NCBI GenBank assembly: GCA_018817385.1
Contig: JAHIUA010000084.1
Location: 17,665-81,664, forward strand
Source: Pseudomonadota bacterium
GTDB lineage: Bacteria > Desulfobacterota > Desulfobulbia > Desulfobulbales > Desulfocapsaceae
Length of the DNA: 64,000 nt
Direction: 5' to 3'
Under the pieces are notes generated by a model. The model saw only the letters and a program-made list of their open reading frames with translations. It searched no databases and had not been told where the DNA came from. The translations under genes were made by a program, and so were the position numbers. Every line of letters starts with the position of its first letter. The stretch's first letter is position 1. Positions 63,182-64,000 of this stretch are shown here, piece by piece.

Positions 63182-63642
63182 TAGGTTGTCTCTTCTACTC
63201 GTAACACCTTTTCAACATCCAGGATACCGATAAGTTTATCCTCAGTTTTGTATACACCGGTAAAGAATTCCCCTTGAATTCCTCCCATATTGGATGGAGG
63301 GGGTTCAAACTTTTCTTTGTTGGCCTGCACCACATCACTGATCTTGCTGACGAGCAGGCCGATATGTTCACCTGGGGAGTTGACAATGATATTTCTTGGG
63401 TCCAGAGAGAGGTCTGTTTCTCCAAGACCAAGCTTTTTACCCAAATCAATACTTGTCACGATCTGGCCGCGTAAGTTTAAGATACCGAGCACGTAACTTG
63501 GTGCTTGCGGTACTGCTGTCATATCGATCAGTTTGTTGATTTCCTGGACCTTGAGAATGTCCATGCCACAAAGAGCATCACCTACCATAAAGGTGGTGAG
63601 TTCGATGAAATTTTTATTAATAGCTTGATCTTCTTTTTGCAT
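63181..63642 (-). CDS. cheW: CheW, chemotaxis coupling protein
   Basis: 153 residues: FIELTTFMVGDALCGMDILK, LGILNLRGQIVTSIDLGKKL and NPRNIIVNSPGEHIGLLV-type beta barrel of the CheW fold. AGGAGAAACAATC precedes the ATG at 63642. It couples receptors to CheA, which is not in the window. First gene of cheW-cheB-cheR-regulator. Confidence 0.93.
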   Translation of the reverse strand: MQKEDQAINKNFIELTTFMVGDALCGMDILKVQEINKLIDMTAVPQAPSYVLGILNLRGQIVTSIDLGKKLGLGETDLSLDPRNIIVNSPGEHIGLLVSKISDVVQANKEKFEPPPSNMGGIQGEFFTGVYKTEDKLIGILDVEKVLRVEETT

Positions 63643-63673
63643 GATTGTTTCTCCTGATGGGGAAATTCCTGCC

Positions 63674-63837
63674 AGGAGTCTGTCGGATTTAGAGAATCGT
63701 AGAGAAAATTAGAGAAATCGAGACCAGATTTTCATGGATTTGAGGCGAATAGCAGGCCTATTTAACGAAAATCCATGGAAATATGGGCCGATTTGTCAAA
63801 TTTGCAGCAGATTTATGTCTAAGTCCGACAGGCTCCT
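63674..63837. mobile_element. 164-bp MITE-like element, copy 2
   Basis: Inverted relative to 30477-30640 and the same length. It begins AGGAGTCTGTCGGATTTAGA and ends ...TCTAAGTCCGACAGGCTCCT, so its own ends are inverted repeats of about 20 bp. The small frame MDLRRIAGLFNENPWKYGPI recurs. It separates cheW from an IS630-type transposase end. Confidence 0.85.
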
Positions 63838-63852
63838 AGTACAGTGTACACC

Positions 63853-64000
63853 TTATAGTTTCGGATATAGTCGTTTCAGTTTAATTCGAGCGTCGTTTGT
63901 TTTAAATTGCCAGTCGACCTTTGTTTGTCGGTTGTTACGATCATTATTCCATAACATCACTTTTTCCCGCATCTTTTCAATACAATCGATGCGGACGGAA
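63853..64000 (-). CDS. IS630-family transposase, C-terminal part (cut by window edge)
   Basis: The reverse frame to the window edge reads IEKMREKVMLWNNDRNNRQT...DWQFKTNDARIKLKRLYPKL and stops at 63853. The ending with DARIKLKRLYP is the signature of IS630/Tc1-like transposases. Its probable terminal repeat (TACAGTGTACACC) starts at about 63840, adjoining the MITE-like copy. Confidence 0.85.
   Translation of the reverse strand, partial: SVRIDCIEKMREKVMLWNNDRNNRQTKVDWQFKTNDARIKLKRLYPKL

Noticed and set aside
1..64000. CRISPR arrays, tRNA or rRNA genes
   Set aside because: No regularly spaced direct repeats, cloverleaf-like stretches or rRNA-like conserved blocks were recognised by reading.

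Overview
The window reads as chromosomal DNA of a motile, Gram-negative, anaerobic bacterium, most likely a sulfate- or sulfur-metabolising member of the Desulfobacterota (Desulfobulbales-like; this is inference from gene content: many c-type cytochromes, NrfD/ferredoxin membrane modules, abundant sigma-54 promoters with NtrC-type activators, and a deltaproteobacterial-style flagellar cluster). No rRNA, tRNA or CRISPR array was seen.

Region 1 (1-28 kb) is a flagellar and motility block. On the minus strand it runs flgB-flgC-fliE-fliF-G-H-I-J (headed by a secreted TPR protein), then motE-fliK-flgD-flgE, then motA-motB-fliL-M-N-O-P-Q-R-flhB. Sigma-54 (-24/-12) promoters can be read in front of the TPR gene, motA and flhB, and weakly motE. 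On the plus strand follow cheY, two CheX-like phosphatases and an unusual 845-residue protein with three CheC/CheX-like phosphatase domains and a dead receiver domain. A FlrC-like sigma-54 activator and a cyclic-nucleotide-binding protein close the block.

Region 2 (28.4-43.8 kb): a secreted nuclease, then locus A on the minus strand: IS1595-like protein with lost catalytic residues, FtsH, pentaheme cytochrome c, HybA-like ferredoxin, HybB/NrfD-like membrane subunit, a degenerate membrane histidine kinase, and two small membrane proteins. The upstream regulators (histidine kinase, double-PAS membrane protein, NtrC-type activator) form their own minus-strand operon.

Region 3 (43.8-58.8 kb), locus B/C on the plus strand, repeats the same ingredients: ferredoxin, hexaheme c7-type cytochrome, NrfD; soluble histidine kinase and a paralogous NtrC activator; four intact and one frameshifted small single-span membrane proteins; a second FtsH; a kinase-like protein that has lost both its phospho-histidine and its ATPase domain; nonaheme c7-type cytochrome, NrfD with a zinc-ribbon tail, ferredoxin. 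The small-protein genes have their own sigma-54 promoters with upstream inverted repeats. I regard this repeated set (quinone-linked cytochrome/NrfD/FeS complexes + FtsH + small CxxxxG-type membrane peptides + pseudokinases under sigma-54 control) as the candidate undescribed system of the window: possibly a stress- or redox-regulated assembly and quality-control circuit for membrane electron-transfer complexes.

Region 4 (58.8-64 kb): a secreted double pentapeptide-repeat protein, a response regulator, cheR, cheB, cheW, one copy of a 164-bp inverted-repeat element whose other copy lies 33 kb away in locus A, and the end of an IS630-type transposase.
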